Part shown: positions 1 through 8,437 of the stretch, one piece after another
Layout: each line of letters begins with the position of its first letter
Numbering within the stretch: the stretch's first letter is position 1
DNA from: an uncultured Mediterraneibacter sp.
GTDB lineage: Bacteria; Bacillota; Clostridia; Lachnospirales; Lachnospiraceae
Reading direction: 5' to 3'
NCBI GenBank assembly: GCA_944376695.1
Contig: CALWDM010000003.1
Coordinates: 1-64,000 of the forward strand
Length of the DNA stretch: 64,000 nucleotides
Program-made: the position numbers and the translations under genes
The notes under the pieces: generated by a model
What the model was told of the DNA's origin: nothing
Seen by the model: only the letters and a program-made list of their open reading frames with translations
Database searches by the model: none

Positions 1-71
1 GCTCCCTGTAACTTATCCACCATATCAGTTCATTATAAAAATCTTAGATTTTTGTCTTGACAACTGAGCCA

Positions 72-338
72 CTATACATAGGCAGTTTTTACGTTTTTAG
101 ATATGTATCCATTTCTGCGGTTATCAGTATCCTTATGACCGTGATCGTTCGCTTCATAGCCGAGGTGGGAATCCATTTCTCCCTGAAGCATTGCTTCAAA
201 CATGGGACCAAAGATATCCTTGATAGCTTCCTGCATATCCTCTTTGGTCTGCGGCTGATACTGTTCTAAAATTGCCTGAGCAATAGCTGCTCCTTTCGTG
301 TTGCGTTTCTTTCTTGGTGCCATAAGTGCTGTACTCAT
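72..338 (-). pseudogene. IS256-family transposase, N-terminal fragment
   Basis: The 88 residues match the start of IS256/mutator transposases: an N-terminal helical part, then the block around MDSHLGYE and NRRNGY that precedes the catalytic DDE core. Full-length members have about 400 residues; here the frame ends at a TAG just after KTAYV, and the bases up to the window edge no longer look like transposase. All three catalytic acidic residues are therefore missing and the fragment cannot transpose. The start codon is the ATG at 338. The upstream end of the element seems intact (inverted-repeat-like hairpin at 381-429), so this is the promoter-proximal end of a copy whose 3' part was lost. 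Confidence 0.85.
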
Positions 339-380
339 CCTTTACATTTCCTTTCAATTAATGTATCGCATTTTTGCATA

Positions 381-429
381 AAAATAAAGTGCGTAAGTTT
401 TGTTACCGGTAACTTACACACTTTATTTT
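381..429. repeat. Inverted repeat at the outer end of the IS256 remnant
   Basis: Two 19-base arms (381-399 and 411-429), identical except at one position, flank a short loop containing TTACCGG. On the minus strand the sequence just outside reads GAGAGTGTAAAATAAAG, which resembles terminal inverted repeats of IS256-type elements. Such end hairpins often block transcription entering the transposase gene. Assignment as the element end is inference, because no second end is visible. Confidence 0.6.
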
Positions 430-467
430 ACACTCTCCTTAATCGTGGCAGTTTCTTTGTTGAGATA

Positions 468-1205
468 TTATACACTTTTTTGCAACACGCATTTAAACCA
501 ATTTTTGTTATATTCGACAATTTGCATTTTACCTTGTCCAACCATTCTTTTAAAAAAGGCTATATATGAATAATCGTCAAAACAAGCACCATATTTATTA
601 GACAATCTCCTGATTGTTAAAGATACATTAAATTGTTCATTTCCTATTGAGTTATATAATAATAAATCTAAAAACGTATTATTTATACTTATAATTTCTC
701 CATTTATATACAATCGAGTTTCATTTTCATCATTTTGTATAGCTTTCCAACTATTAGCTAATTTTTCTCTATCTGAATAAGTTAATTCTTTTTCGTATGC
801 TAAATTTGCTTGTATTTCATTGGTTGACAATTCGCTCCACGAACATATCAGCTTTTCCTTTACATAAATCGGCAAATTTACTACTAATAGTTTGCCATTA
901 TATTTTTTCAATATATCACAAATAAAATATAATCCACAGATTGAATATGCTTGTGGAGAACACCAAATTCTAATTTCCTTAATTTTTTTTACATTGCATT
1001 TTATATTTTGCAAGTTGGTAACATAATCTCGATACTGATAGTGAATAAAATATATACTCTCAATATATTTTTCCCTTATTGTACTTTCTAAATCATATTT
1101 TAGATTCCCTTTGTCTAAGTTTAAATCCAAGCAAATAATATTTTCTATTCCATTTACCTGTTTTATAGCGATTTTCTCAAACTCTTTAAACACGATATTT
1201 AACAT
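468..1205 (-). CDS. DUF1835/DUF3658-like protein
   Basis: This 245-residue soluble protein begins MLNIVF, as DUF1835 proteins do. Its C-terminal half, from about residue 120, carries the pattern of the partner domain DUF3658: a W-S-E-L stretch, LANSWKAIQ, a short strand pair, then a winged-helix-like end with LTIRRLSNKYG. The molecular function of this pair is not established. The gene is clearly more AT-rich than leuS next door and lies between an IS256 remnant and short direct repeats, so recent acquisition is likely. There are no membrane segments and no signal peptide. Family assignment is from remembered motif order, not from a search. Confidence 0.6.
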   Translation of the reverse strand: MLNIVFKEFEKIAIKQVNGIENIICLDLNLDKGNLKYDLESTIREKYIESIYFIHYQYRDYVTNLQNIKCNVKKIKEIRIWCSPQAYSICGLYFICDILKKYNGKLLVVNLPIYVKEKLICSWSELSTNEIQANLAYEKELTYSDREKLANSWKAIQNDENETRLYINGEIISINNTFLDLLLYNSIGNEQFNVSLTIRRLSNKYGACFDDYSYIAFFKRMVGQGKMQIVEYNKNWFKCVLQKSV

Positions 1206-1628
1206 AATTGATTCTCTCTTTCTTGTGTAATTAAATACATCATAATATTTTTTTCCAATTTCTTCAATATATGCTTGATAAAAAATTTCAGATACTCGTT
1301 ATTGTAAATTTGCTTCTTTCTTTGCTATAAAACTATCCCCTATCTCAGATTAAGTTTTTTAATAACCTCATATATAGCATTATACATGAAAAAAATAGCG
1401 TAGACAATGTTTTCATTATCCACGCCATTTCCCATTTTACCTTGAAATATTTACTCCATTTTCTTTCGCCTTTTACTCCAAATTTACTCCATTTTAAAAA
1501 TCTGTTATGATATTTTGCGGTATTTTATGATACCTTTTCTTTGAAGAAAAATATCTGTAAACCTTGATTTTAAGCGAACTTTTCAACATTTCCAAGCACT
1601 TTATTTAATTATGAGATTCCCTCTCAAA
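1206..1628. other. AT-rich intergenic stretch with direct repeats and a terminator
   Basis: No gene is visible. It holds a 14-base direct repeat ATTTACTCCATTTT (1449-1462 and 1482-1495), with a third partial copy TTTACTCCA at 1472-1480, and a terminator-like hairpin at 1398-1425. Base composition is much more AT-rich than leuS. Repeats of this kind can be the scar of an integrated element, but no integrase is present. Confidence 0.5.
1389..1425 (-). terminator. Rho-independent terminator-like hairpin
   Basis: Read on the minus strand, a 12-base stem (1414-1425 with 1398-1409, two mismatches) with a four-base loop is followed by a run of seven T. It lies about 200 bases downstream of leuS and is the first good terminator for that transcript. 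Confidence 0.65.
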
Positions 1629-4061
1629 CTATTTCATTACGATATTTATAATCTTCTTCGGTACATAGATCTCCTTGATCACATTTCCCGTCAGCTTGCC
1701 TGCGACCGCTTCTTTTCCTGCCGCGATGGCTTCTTCTTTGGACGCCTCTGCCGGAATGCTCACAACTGCTTTTGTCTTGCCATTAATCTGCACCGGGATC
1801 TGGATCTCGTCATCCTTCATGGCGTCCTCGTCACAGGTCGGCCATCCCGCCTTGAACACGGTCTCTGTGTGTCCCAGCTGTTCCCACATTTCCTCTGCAA
1901 AATGCGGCGCGAACGGGGAGATCAGCACTGCGATCGTCTCCAGGGTCTCTTTGTCAATGCCGCCCTCTTTCTTTGCCAGCTCGATGAATTTATTATTGTA
2001 CTCCATGAATCCGGAGATAACCGTATTCAGGCTGAAGCTCTCCAGACGTGTCGTGATGTCGTACACCATTCTGTGGCGGAGCTTGATCATTTCTTTTGTC
2101 GCCTTGATATCCTGCTCCCTACTGTCCATGAGCAGTGTCCAGAGGCGCTTCAAGAAACGGTTTACTCCGTCGATCCCTCTGTCGTCCCACTCCGCGTCCA
2201 GCTCCGGCGGTCCCACGAAGAGCTCGTACATCCTCAGGGAGTCGCAACCGTAGTCGCGCACAAGGTCGTCCGGGGAAACAACGTTTCCTTTGGACTTACT
2301 CATCTTGATGCCGTTCTTTCCTGTGATCATTCCCTGGTTGAACAGTTTGTGGAACGGCTCGTCAAAGTCGATCACGCCGATGTCGCACAGGAATTTTGTA
2401 TAAAATCTGGAGTACAGCAGATGAAGCACTGCGTGCTCAACGCCGCCGATGTACATATCCACCGGGAGCATCTCGTCCTCCTTCTCGCGGGATACCAGTT
2501 CCTTGTCATTGTGGTTGTCCACATAGCGCAGGAAATACCAGGAAGAGCCAGCCCACTGCGGCATGGTGTTTGTCTCTCTCTTCGCAGGCTTTCCGCATAC
2601 CGGGCACTTGCAGTTTACCCACTCATCGATCGCTGCCAGCGGAGACTCTCCTGTCCCGGTCGGTTCATAAGACTTTACCTCCGGCAGGCGCAGCGGAAGC
2701 TCCTCTTCCGGCACGGGCACAGCGCCGCAGTCCGGGCAGTGTACGATCGGGATCGGCTCCCCCCAGTAGCGCTGACGGGAGAATACCCAGTCGCGGAGCT
2801 TGTAGTTCACAGTCGCGCGGCCGATGCCTCTCTCCTCGATGATGTGGGGAGCTTCTTTTTTGAGGACAGCGGATTCCATCCCGTTCCACTCGCCGGAATT
2901 GATCATGGTTCCTGCTGCCTCTGTGTATGCTTCAGTCATATTCTCGATCTCTTTGCCGTCCTTTGCGATGACCTGGATGATGGGGATATCGAACTTCTTC
3001 GCAAACTCAAAGTCGCGGTCATCATGAGCCGGCACGCACATGATGGCTCCTGTACCATAGTCTGCGAGCACGTAGTCAGAAAGCCAGATCGGTGTCTTCG
3101 CGCCGTTCAGCGGGTTGATCGCATAGCTTCCCGTGAATACACCGGTCTTCTCCTTGTCCTGCATACGGTCTACGTTTGACTTCATGGAAGCCTCGTAAAT
3201 GTATTTTTCTACCGCGTCTTTTGTCTCCGGAGCAGCAAGAGATTTCGCCAGCTCATGCTCAGGCGCCAGTACCATGAAAGTCGCGCCGTAAAGCGTATCC
3301 GGTCTTGTCGTGTAGACTGTGATCTTCTCATCTCTTCCCTCTACCGGGAAATCCACCTCTGCGCCGTAGGATTTGCCGATCCAGTCTGTCTGCATCTTCT
3401 TAACCTTCTCCGGCCAGTCCAGCTTATCCAGATCATTTAGCAGACGGTCCGCATATTTCGTGATGCGCAGCATCCACTGGCGCAGGTTCTTCTTTGTCAC
3501 CTCTGCGCCGCAGCGCTCGCATTTGCCGTTTACGACTTCCTCGTTCGCAAGGCCTGTCTTACAGGACGGGCACCAGTTGATGGGGAATTCCTTCTCATAG
3601 GCAAGGCCTGCCTTGAACATTTTCACGAAGATCCACTGCGTCCATTTGTAGAAATTCGGATCCGTGGTATTTACTTCCATATCCCAGTCATAGAGCGCCG
3701 CGATATCATTGATCTGCTTCTTGATATTGGCAACATTTTCCGCTGTGGACTTCGCCGGATGCACGCCCATCCTGATAGCATAGTTCTCAGCCGGGAGTCC
3801 GAAAGCATCCCATCCCATCGGATGGATGATATAGTATCCCTGCTGGAGTTTGTAGCGGCTCCATACGTCAGAGATCACATACCCTCTCCAGTGTCCGACA
3901 TGAAGTCCGTTTCCTGACGGATACGGGAACATGTCCAGGCAGTAATATTTCTGCTTCTTGTTTCCATTGTCATCCAGACGCGGATTGACCGGGGTTTCCT
4001 CCCATCTCCCGCGCCATTTCTTCTCGATCGCTTTGTGGTTGTACACAATCTTTGTGCCCAT
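1629..4061 (-). CDS. leuS: Leucyl-tRNA synthetase
   Basis: Charges tRNA-Leu with leucine in the cytoplasm. The 810-residue protein has the class I signatures: HVGH at residues 54-57 (HIGH motif), a zinc-knuckle-like CPSC...CERC pair near 160, the CP1 editing domain in the middle, and KMSKS at about 586, followed by the anticodon-binding domain. Length is normal for bacterial LeuRS. I chose the ATG at 4061 because GAGAGGA sits just upstream and MGTKIVYNHKAIEKKW is the usual family start; a longer in-frame opening to 4151 runs into leader RNA and lacks family similarity. Expression is controlled by the T-box leader upstream. A single-gene transcription unit. Confidence 0.97.
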   Translation of the reverse strand: MGTKIVYNHKAIEKKWRGRWEETPVNPRLDDNGNKKQKYYCLDMFPYPSGNGLHVGHWRGYVISDVWSRYKLQQGYYIIHPMGWDAFGLPAENYAIRMGVHPAKSTAENVANIKKQINDIAALYDWDMEVNTTDPNFYKWTQWIFVKMFKAGLAYEKEFPINWCPSCKTGLANEEVVNGKCERCGAEVTKKNLRQWMLRITKYADRLLNDLDKLDWPEKVKKMQTDWIGKSYGAEVDFPVEGRDEKITVYTTRPDTLYGATFMVLAPEHELAKSLAAPETKDAVEKYIYEASMKSNVDRMQDKEKTGVFTGSYAINPLNGAKTPIWLSDYVLADYGTGAIMCVPAHDDRDFEFAKKFDIPIIQVIAKDGKEIENMTEAYTEAAGTMINSGEWNGMESAVLKKEAPHIIEERGIGRATVNYKLRDWVFSRQRYWGEPIPIVHCPDCGAVPVPEEELPLRLPEVKSYEPTGTGESPLAAIDEWVNCKCPVCGKPAKRETNTMPQWAGSSWYFLRYVDNHNDKELVSREKEDEMLPVDMYIGGVEHAVLHLLYSRFYTKFLCDIGVIDFDEPFHKLFNQGMITGKNGIKMSKSKGNVVSPDDLVRDYGCDSLRMYELFVGPPELDAEWDDRGIDGVNRFLKRLWTLLMDSREQDIKATKEMIKLRHRMVYDITTRLESFSLNTVISGFMEYNNKFIELAKKEGGIDKETLETIAVLISPFAPHFAEEMWEQLGHTETVFKAGWPTCDEDAMKDDEIQIPVQINGKTKAVVSIPAEASKEEAIAAGKEAVAGKLTGNVIKEIYVPKKIINIVMK

Positions 4062-4180
4062 GTGATGATTCCTCTCTTTCTCTGATCTTGCCCTGTGCCT
4101 GCCGCAGCCTCCGGATCGGACGGGGAATTTGCCGTCCGGCCAATACTTCAATCATTCCCCGGTATCCGGGCGACGCACAT

Positions 4181-4471
4181 AAAGAAAAGCCTCTCCTTCT
4201 TAGTAAACTAAGAGACGAAAAGGCTTCATTTCCGTGGTACCACTCTTCTTCACCTGTCCGGGACAGATGCACTCATTGATCCTGTAACGGGGATTCCCGC
4301 TCTCATCTACTCATACCCTCCGCCCTTCTTTCAAATACAAAGCACGGACTTCTTTTCAACAAGAGAACTCAAAGGCCAGTTCAGAACTTACGCTGCTGCC
4401 TCGCACCACCCGGCAGCTCTCTTAAAACGATACGCTCCTACTCTTCCTCTTCTAAGTCTTTGTTACAATAC
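4181..4471 (-). promoter_or_regulatory. T-box riboswitch leader of leuS
   Basis: The minus strand carries the T-box sequence GTGGTACCACGG (complement within 4231-4247), which pairs with the free CCA end of uncharged tRNA. Directly after it lies an intrinsic terminator, stem ends 4187-4191 and 4222-4226 with a U-rich tail at 4181-4188. Upstream is an elongated Stem I region with a GGTGGTGCGAGGCAGC-like apical part. A plausible specifier is CUG (complement at 4377-4379) in the context TGAA-CTG-GCCTTTGAG, which fits leucine. The switch should allow leuS transcription when uncharged tRNA-Leu accumulates. The T-box and terminator are seen directly; the specifier choice is inference. Confidence 0.9.
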
Positions 4472-4477
4472 TCATTC

Positions 4478-4506
4478 ATTATAGGTAGAATGTTAAAATA
4501 AGTCAA
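4478..4506 (-). promoter_or_regulatory. Sigma-A-type promoter of leuS
   Basis: On the minus strand TTGACT (4501-4506) and TATAAT (4478-4483) are separated by exactly 17 bases, placing the start of transcription just ahead of the T-box leader. Confidence 0.85.
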
Positions 4507-4537
4507 GATTTTTTTCACTGATCCGATCCATAGGAGT

Positions 4538-5353
4538 TTAATCGTTGGATAACAAGTCAGCCCATTGGTGCATTAACTCCATTGCCTGGGCAGAATCCCT
4601 CTCTTTATAAGCAATATGGAGATCATATAAAATATATCCGTCAACAATGTAACCATCCAAACACAAATAATCACTCTCCCTGGCAGGTGTGTTTATGATA
4701 TGACATTGCTTATTGCTGTTAGTGGTGTAGTACGATTCCTCATATTCTGCGCCTGCTGGGTCACGGACTCCGCAGATAAGTTCTTCGTCATAATTTTCAG
4801 TATAAATCTGCGAAAAGAACTGTACTCTCATATCATTGATAACATAAGCCGTTTCGAGATTCAGGGATAAGATTTGTCCCTTTTCATTTCCCATAATGCT
4901 TAATGTAGTCTTTTGCTCCTCAAAATCCCAGTCTATTGGCTTTAACTGGTCAAAGCCAATATATTCACAGGCTTTATCCCGTGTTGAAAAAGCAGTCTGC
5001 CGCTCGCCGGGATACCAGCTGTCGTATACATTATGATTTTCAAACTGCTGTTCTATGACATTGCCAGCCTCAAGAACATCTTTTGACAAGCCTTCTGCTG
5101 GTACTTTCTTAATTGTAACATCCAAATCATAGCCTGATTCTGTATGTGATGTAAAAAACTCAATAATCTGTGTGCCAAACGCATTGGCAACTGCCGCCCC
5201 CATCAAGAGTATCGCCAAAATAGCAGCTGCTAACGCAACGGATACGCGACGGAGACGGTGAGGACGCCTTGCGCTTGTATTGTAAGAAAGTGCTTCTTCA
5301 ATATATTTAGTGTCAAGCTCACTCATGGCATCAGAAAACTTTTTCGCGTTCAT
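4538..5353 (-). CDS. Membrane-anchored protein paired with a sigma factor (probable anti-sigma factor)
   Basis: The 271-residue protein has a cytoplasmic N-terminus of about 35 residues beginning MNAKKFSDAMSELD, one transmembrane helix at roughly 36-58 (alanine/leucine-rich), and a large extracytoplasmic C-terminal domain of no family I can name with certainty. This layout, and translational coupling to the sigma gene through an ATGA overlap at 5350-5353, are typical of anti-sigma factors that hold an ECF-like sigma factor at the membrane and release it on a surface signal. No direct evidence of binding is in the sequence. AGGGGTG precedes the start codon. Confidence 0.65.
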   Translation of the reverse strand: MNAKKFSDAMSELDTKYIEEALSYNTSARRPHRLRRVSVALAAAILAILLMGAAVANAFGTQIIEFFTSHTESGYDLDVTIKKVPAEGLSKDVLEAGNVIEQQFENHNVYDSWYPGERQTAFSTRDKACEYIGFDQLKPIDWDFEEQKTTLSIMGNEKGQILSLNLETAYVINDMRVQFFSQIYTENYDEELICGVRDPAGAEYEESYYTTNSNKQCHIINTPARESDYLCLDGYIVDGYILYDLHIAYKERDSAQAMELMHQWADLLSND

Positions 5354-5883
5354 ATAAACACCCCTGTTTCAATCAAATATTGCTTCATCTTCTCGCGGAT
5401 ACGGGTCAGCCGGACGGAGATGTTCTTCTCCGAAAGCCCTGTAAACCCGGCTATGTCCTTATAGCTGTCGGCAAACCAGTAACGGCGCATGAAGATTACC
5501 CGGTTTTCGAGGGGCAGCGTTTCCAAAAATCCCTCAATGATGCGGGCCAGCTCTCTGGCTTCGATCTCATCTTCCACGGTTTTCCGGTCAGCGATACAGC
5601 CCTCGATTTCCTCTAAGGCAATCTTATAATGTCCGCTTCGTTTGGCCGCTTCCTTCCTCCAATAGATTTTGAGCGAAATGTTCCGCACGATTTTCACAAT
5701 GTAGGCTAACAGCGGGTTAGGGCGTACCGGGGGTATGGCGTTCCATGCGCCTAAGTAAGCATCGTTGACACATTCCTCCGCATCCTGCCTGTTGTTCACG
5801 ATGTTATACGAGAGATTGTGACAGATTTTTCCGTATTTCATGTCCAGCTCCCGTATGCCTTGTTCTGACCGTTCAAAGAACAT
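5350..5883 (-). CDS. RNA polymerase sigma factor, ECF-like
   Basis: The protein has sigma region 2 (CHNLSYNIVNNRQDAEECVND, a YN-x-DAEE core-binding helix) and region 4 with a helix-turn-helix at about 130-175 (YKDIAGFTGLSEKNISVRL). It should direct RNA polymerase to a small regulon and is coupled by ATGA overlap to its probable anti-sigma partner. The start is odd. A perfect AAGGAGG site precedes an ATG at 5909, but that frame stops after seven codons (MTDDEKL). Adding one A to the A5 run (complement 5892-5896) would join that start to the sigma frame as MTDDEKIIDMFFERS. As written, translation must begin at the poorly supported ATG at 5883. So this is either a frameshifted gene, a slippage-controlled gene or a sequencing error. 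Confidence 0.8.
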   Translation of the reverse strand: MFFERSEQGIRELDMKYGKICHNLSYNIVNNRQDAEECVNDAYLGAWNAIPPVRPNPLLAYIVKIVRNISLKIYWRKEAAKRSGHYKIALEEIEGCIADRKTVEDEIEARELARIIEGFLETLPLENRVIFMRRYWFADSYKDIAGFTGLSEKNISVRLTRIREKMKQYLIETGVFI

Positions 5884-6142
5884 GTCTATAATTTTTCATC
5901 ATCTGTCATCTCACCGCCTCCTTTCCGGCTTCACCTATATACTACGGTTTTAGCGGTGAATACTACATCACATCCAAAAATTTTTTAAAATATATAAAAC
6001 TCCATCGTAAACGCCACGCCCGTTTCCGCATCCCATGGAAATCCCCGCCCCGGACAGAGTATGAAATGCTCCGGAAGACCGTATTCTGTATGGGTGAGGG
6101 AGACAGGCTTTCCGCCGGCAGAAACCGGACGGCTTTCCCGAT

Positions 6143-6808
6143 CTACGCTTCATCAATGGATGTCTTCGCAAAGGGAAGCAGCATGTTTTTACGGGCTGAC
6201 GGATCAGCGGATTTAGAAAGCAGCTTTAAACTGGCCGGAACAGCCTCCGGGTAATGTGCCCAGACCCGCGGATAAAACTTAATCTTGAAATCAACCACTT
6301 TCTGCAGCAGGTCCAGCCGCGCAAATGCTTTTTCCTTGTTGGCGTCGCCGTTTGACAGCAACAGCCGTTCATAGAGAGAGCTGTCAATCTGCCGTTTCAG
6401 CTCCCGGACCGACCAGCCGGAATTGATGGATTCCTGCTCATAAAAGTTGCGCTTGTTAGTATCGGAAAAGCTCAACAGTTCGCAGTAGTGGGACCAGGAC
6501 AATTTGCCAGACGGTATCTGGCATTTTTCATAGGCCAGATAGAACGCCCGCATATTTTGGAGATTGGACCGTGAAAAGCCTTTGCCAAACTCCCGCGTCA
6601 GTTCCCTGGAAAGTTCTTTCAATGTCTGCTGCCCGTATTCCGCGCGAATCTGATTTTGCTATTCAGATTCCACGATAATCCGCCCAATATTCCAATAGGT
6701 TGTCAGCAGCTGGGCGTTGACTTGCTGCGCGACCGTTTTTCTCGCTTTTTCCAACAGTTCCCGGATTTCCAGGACCATCGGATTGTCCCGCGTGATTTGA
6801 TTTTCCAT
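6143..6808 (-). pseudogene. DUF1016 (YhcG-type) N-terminal domain with in-frame amber stop and a foreign tail
   Basis: A GGAGGTG site precedes the ATG at 6808. The first 49 codons and the stretch 6658 to about 6330 are in one frame and match the DUF1016 N-terminal domain (YWNIGRIIVE, then RAEYG, KELSRELTREFG, GFSRSNLQNMR, YYEQESINSGWSVRELKRQ-like). A single TAG at 6661-6659 interrupts it, probably a CAG-to-TAG change. After about NKEK the sequence switches to LLQKVVDFKIKFYPRVWAHY, which resembles the extreme C-terminus of AbiEii-type nucleotidyltransferase toxins, and the catalytic nuclease half of DUF1016 is gone. It looks like a deletion fusion of two defence genes, then point-mutated. The AbiEii match is from memory and tentative. 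Confidence 0.7.
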
Positions 6809-6909
6809 ATACACACCTCCACCTAACCTGCCGCACCGGGCGGAGAGGATTATTTATTATCAGTATATCCTATTTTTGCGGGAATGCAAAATGCCGCAAA
6901 GACGCATTT

Positions 6910-7126
6910 TTATCCGTACACCTTATCCTGAATAGCAAATTTCAAATCCTGCACCTTGCCCAGCAGCCAGATTGCCGCCAGCGGCAGACCGTAGGGGCTT
7001 AACAGGAATGCGATCACCAGGACGATCAACGCCGTCGTGACGCGGCCCGACAATCAGCAGGAACACGCCCAGGAACGCCAGCACGGAGCTTAACAGTCCA
7101 AGCACCAGCACGGAAACATAGACCAA
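6910..7126 (-). pseudogene. Relic of a CD1845-like small membrane protein of Tn916/CTn-type elements
   Basis: Two overlapping frames on the minus strand together give a hydrophobic protein: VYVSVLVLGLLSSVLAFLG, then after a single-base frameshift near 7050 TALIVLVIAFLLSPYGLPL, ending KVYG and TAA at 6910. The LLSPYG block and small two-helix layout resemble proteins of conjugative transposons of Clostridia whose role is unknown. It is truncated at about 7126, where it meets an oppositely oriented relic. No start codon is left. Confidence 0.5.
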
Positions 7127-7228
7127 GGCGTTTCCAACATCGAGATCACCGACCCGTCCATCAGGAAGTTTGATAAAATCGCCCGGAAATACGGCGTGGA
7201 CTACGCGGTGAAAAAGGACCGCAGCGCT
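7127..7228 (+). pseudogene. Fragment of a PcfB/DUF3801 conjugation protein
   Basis: One plus-strand frame reads NIEITDPSIRKFDKIARKYG followed by VDYAVKKD. This is the characteristic core of DUF3801 (PcfB-like) proteins found beside VirD4-type coupling proteins in integrative conjugative elements. Both ends are missing: there is no start codon, and after KKDRS the sequence loses similarity. It is a 34-codon scrap, abutting another element relic in opposite orientation, which points to deletion and rearrangement of an old conjugative element. Confidence 0.65.
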
Positions 7229-7448
7229 GGCCAGCTGGTGGTCCAGCCTGCACCCGTTGGATTTGACCATAGGGCTGTGCTGCGGGGCCGGCCTGCGGCT
7301 GTCCCAGCTGCACGGCATCTTGCACATGGATGAACAGCTCCCGTTTTGTGGACCACTTCCCCAAACCTTGTGAGTCGCTATGGGGTTCGTCGGCAACTAC
7401 GCCCCTTTTGGACTTTCACCACAGACTAACGGCATGCCCGTCATACTG
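7229..7448. other. Unassigned debris between element relics and the sirtuin operon
   Basis: Short open frames exist on both strands but none has a ribosome site or a family I recognise. Given the flanking relics, this is most likely further decayed conjugative-element DNA. Confidence 0.4.
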
Positions 7449-7483
7449 AAAAAAGGGCGTCTATCAAAATCTGATAAACGCCC
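7449..7483 (-). terminator. Terminator of the macrodomain-sirtuin operon
   Basis: On the minus strand GGGCGTTTATCA (complement 7472-7483) pairs with TGATAGACGCCC (complement 7455-7466) and is followed by six T. It lies 28 bases after the sirtuin stop codon. Confidence 0.85.
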
Positions 7484-7510
7484 TGTTGGGAATGAACTTG
7501 TTATTCAATT

Positions 7511-8437
7511 TTACTGAGTTTCTAACGCAGTCAGAATCTCTCCGACGTCGCCATTCACGCAGATAGATTTTCTTTTGATCTCATCGGGCGCATACGCTTC
7601 ACCATAATTCAGACAGGCATACGTCGCGTCCGGCCAATCATGCGTCATCCGCCAGAAACTGTACTTTACTATGCTTGGCGTATTGTAGCCAACAGCTAAC
7701 TCCAAAAACAGAACTTTTTGATTACGATGGTTTTGCAAAAATCCCTCATATTGCTCAGCGGCATGATACCAGCCCATATCTTCGACAAAGGTATCATCGG
7801 CGCGCAGGTTCATGCTCATGGGGTTATGACAATGCGGGCAGTATGGAATCAGTTCAGAAGGGACTTCCCTATTCAGCTTTATTCCATCCGGCACATAGAG
7901 ATCGCCATCTTTAGCAAAAGCAAAACCTTGCGCCGCCACCATTTTGCGAACAGCAGTTTCATTATCGTAGGTTTCATTATGGCATGGCACACTGCACTGC
8001 CACAGGCCGTAGTCGCCCTGGGTGTAGAATAGCCGGTGTTTGTCGAATCCGACTTTCTGGAATTGATGATCCACGTTGGTGGTTAGAACAAAATAGTCTC
8101 TGTTTTTCACCAGCTCGTACAGTTGGCTATATACCGGCTTCGGCGCATCCATATAACGGTTGATCCAAATATGCCGGCTCCACCAGGCCCAATGTTCCTC
8201 CAGGGTGTCAAACGGATAGAAGCCGCCGGAATACATATCTTGAATCGGATACTTCTCAGCAAAGTCATAGAAGTATTTATGAAACCGTTCGCCCGAATAG
8301 GAAAGACCAGCAGAAGTGGAAAGGCCCGCGCCCGCGCCGATGATAATGGCATCCGCCGTATCCAGCTCCCGTCCAAGCCGGGCTAGGCTATCATAATAAC
8401 TGCTGATAGATCTTGTAGTCATTGTCCTTGAAAACAT
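7511..8437 (-). CDS. Class M sirtuin (SirTM), protein ADP-ribosyltransferase type
   Basis: This 308-residue Sir2-fold protein has the NAD-binding GAGAGLSTSAGLSY at 34-47, the NVD triad region TTNVDHQ at 119-125, and a zinc knuckle (C148, C152, C200, C203). The histidine that acts as base in deacetylases is replaced: the motif reads YTQGDYG, placing Gln140 there. This is the mark of macrodomain-linked SirTMs, which ADP-ribosylate a lipoylated GcvH-like carrier in staphylococci and streptococci. The adjacent macrodomain gene fits. The start at 8437 has a perfect GGAGGTGAT site inside the end of the upstream gene, giving a 47-base overlap and coupled translation. No GcvH-L, LplA2 or oxidoreductase of the classical SirTM operon is beside it, so the target is unknown. 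Confidence 0.88.
   Translation of the reverse strand: MFSRTMTTRSISSYYDSLARLGRELDTADAIIIGAGAGLSTSAGLSYSGERFHKYFYDFAEKYPIQDMYSGGFYPFDTLEEHWAWWSRHIWINRYMDAPKPVYSQLYELVKNRDYFVLTTNVDHQFQKVGFDKHRLFYTQGDYGLWQCSVPCHNETYDNETAVRKMVAAQGFAFAKDGDLYVPDGIKLNREVPSELIPYCPHCHNPMSMNLRADDTFVEDMGWYHAAEQYEGFLQNHRNQKVLFLELAVGYNTPSIVKYSFWRMTHDWPDATYACLNYGEAYAPDEIKRKSICVNGDVGEILTALETQ

Noticed and set aside
1611..3179. 522-codon open frame on the plus strand
   Set aside because: It lies wholly antisense to leuS, has no ribosome site or family motifs and is His/Arg/Cys-rich, as expected of a frame opposite a GC-biased gene.
5968..6171. 67-codon minus-strand frame beyond the DUF1016 relic
   Set aside because: No ribosome site, overlaps the relic in another frame and matches nothing I know; treated as debris.
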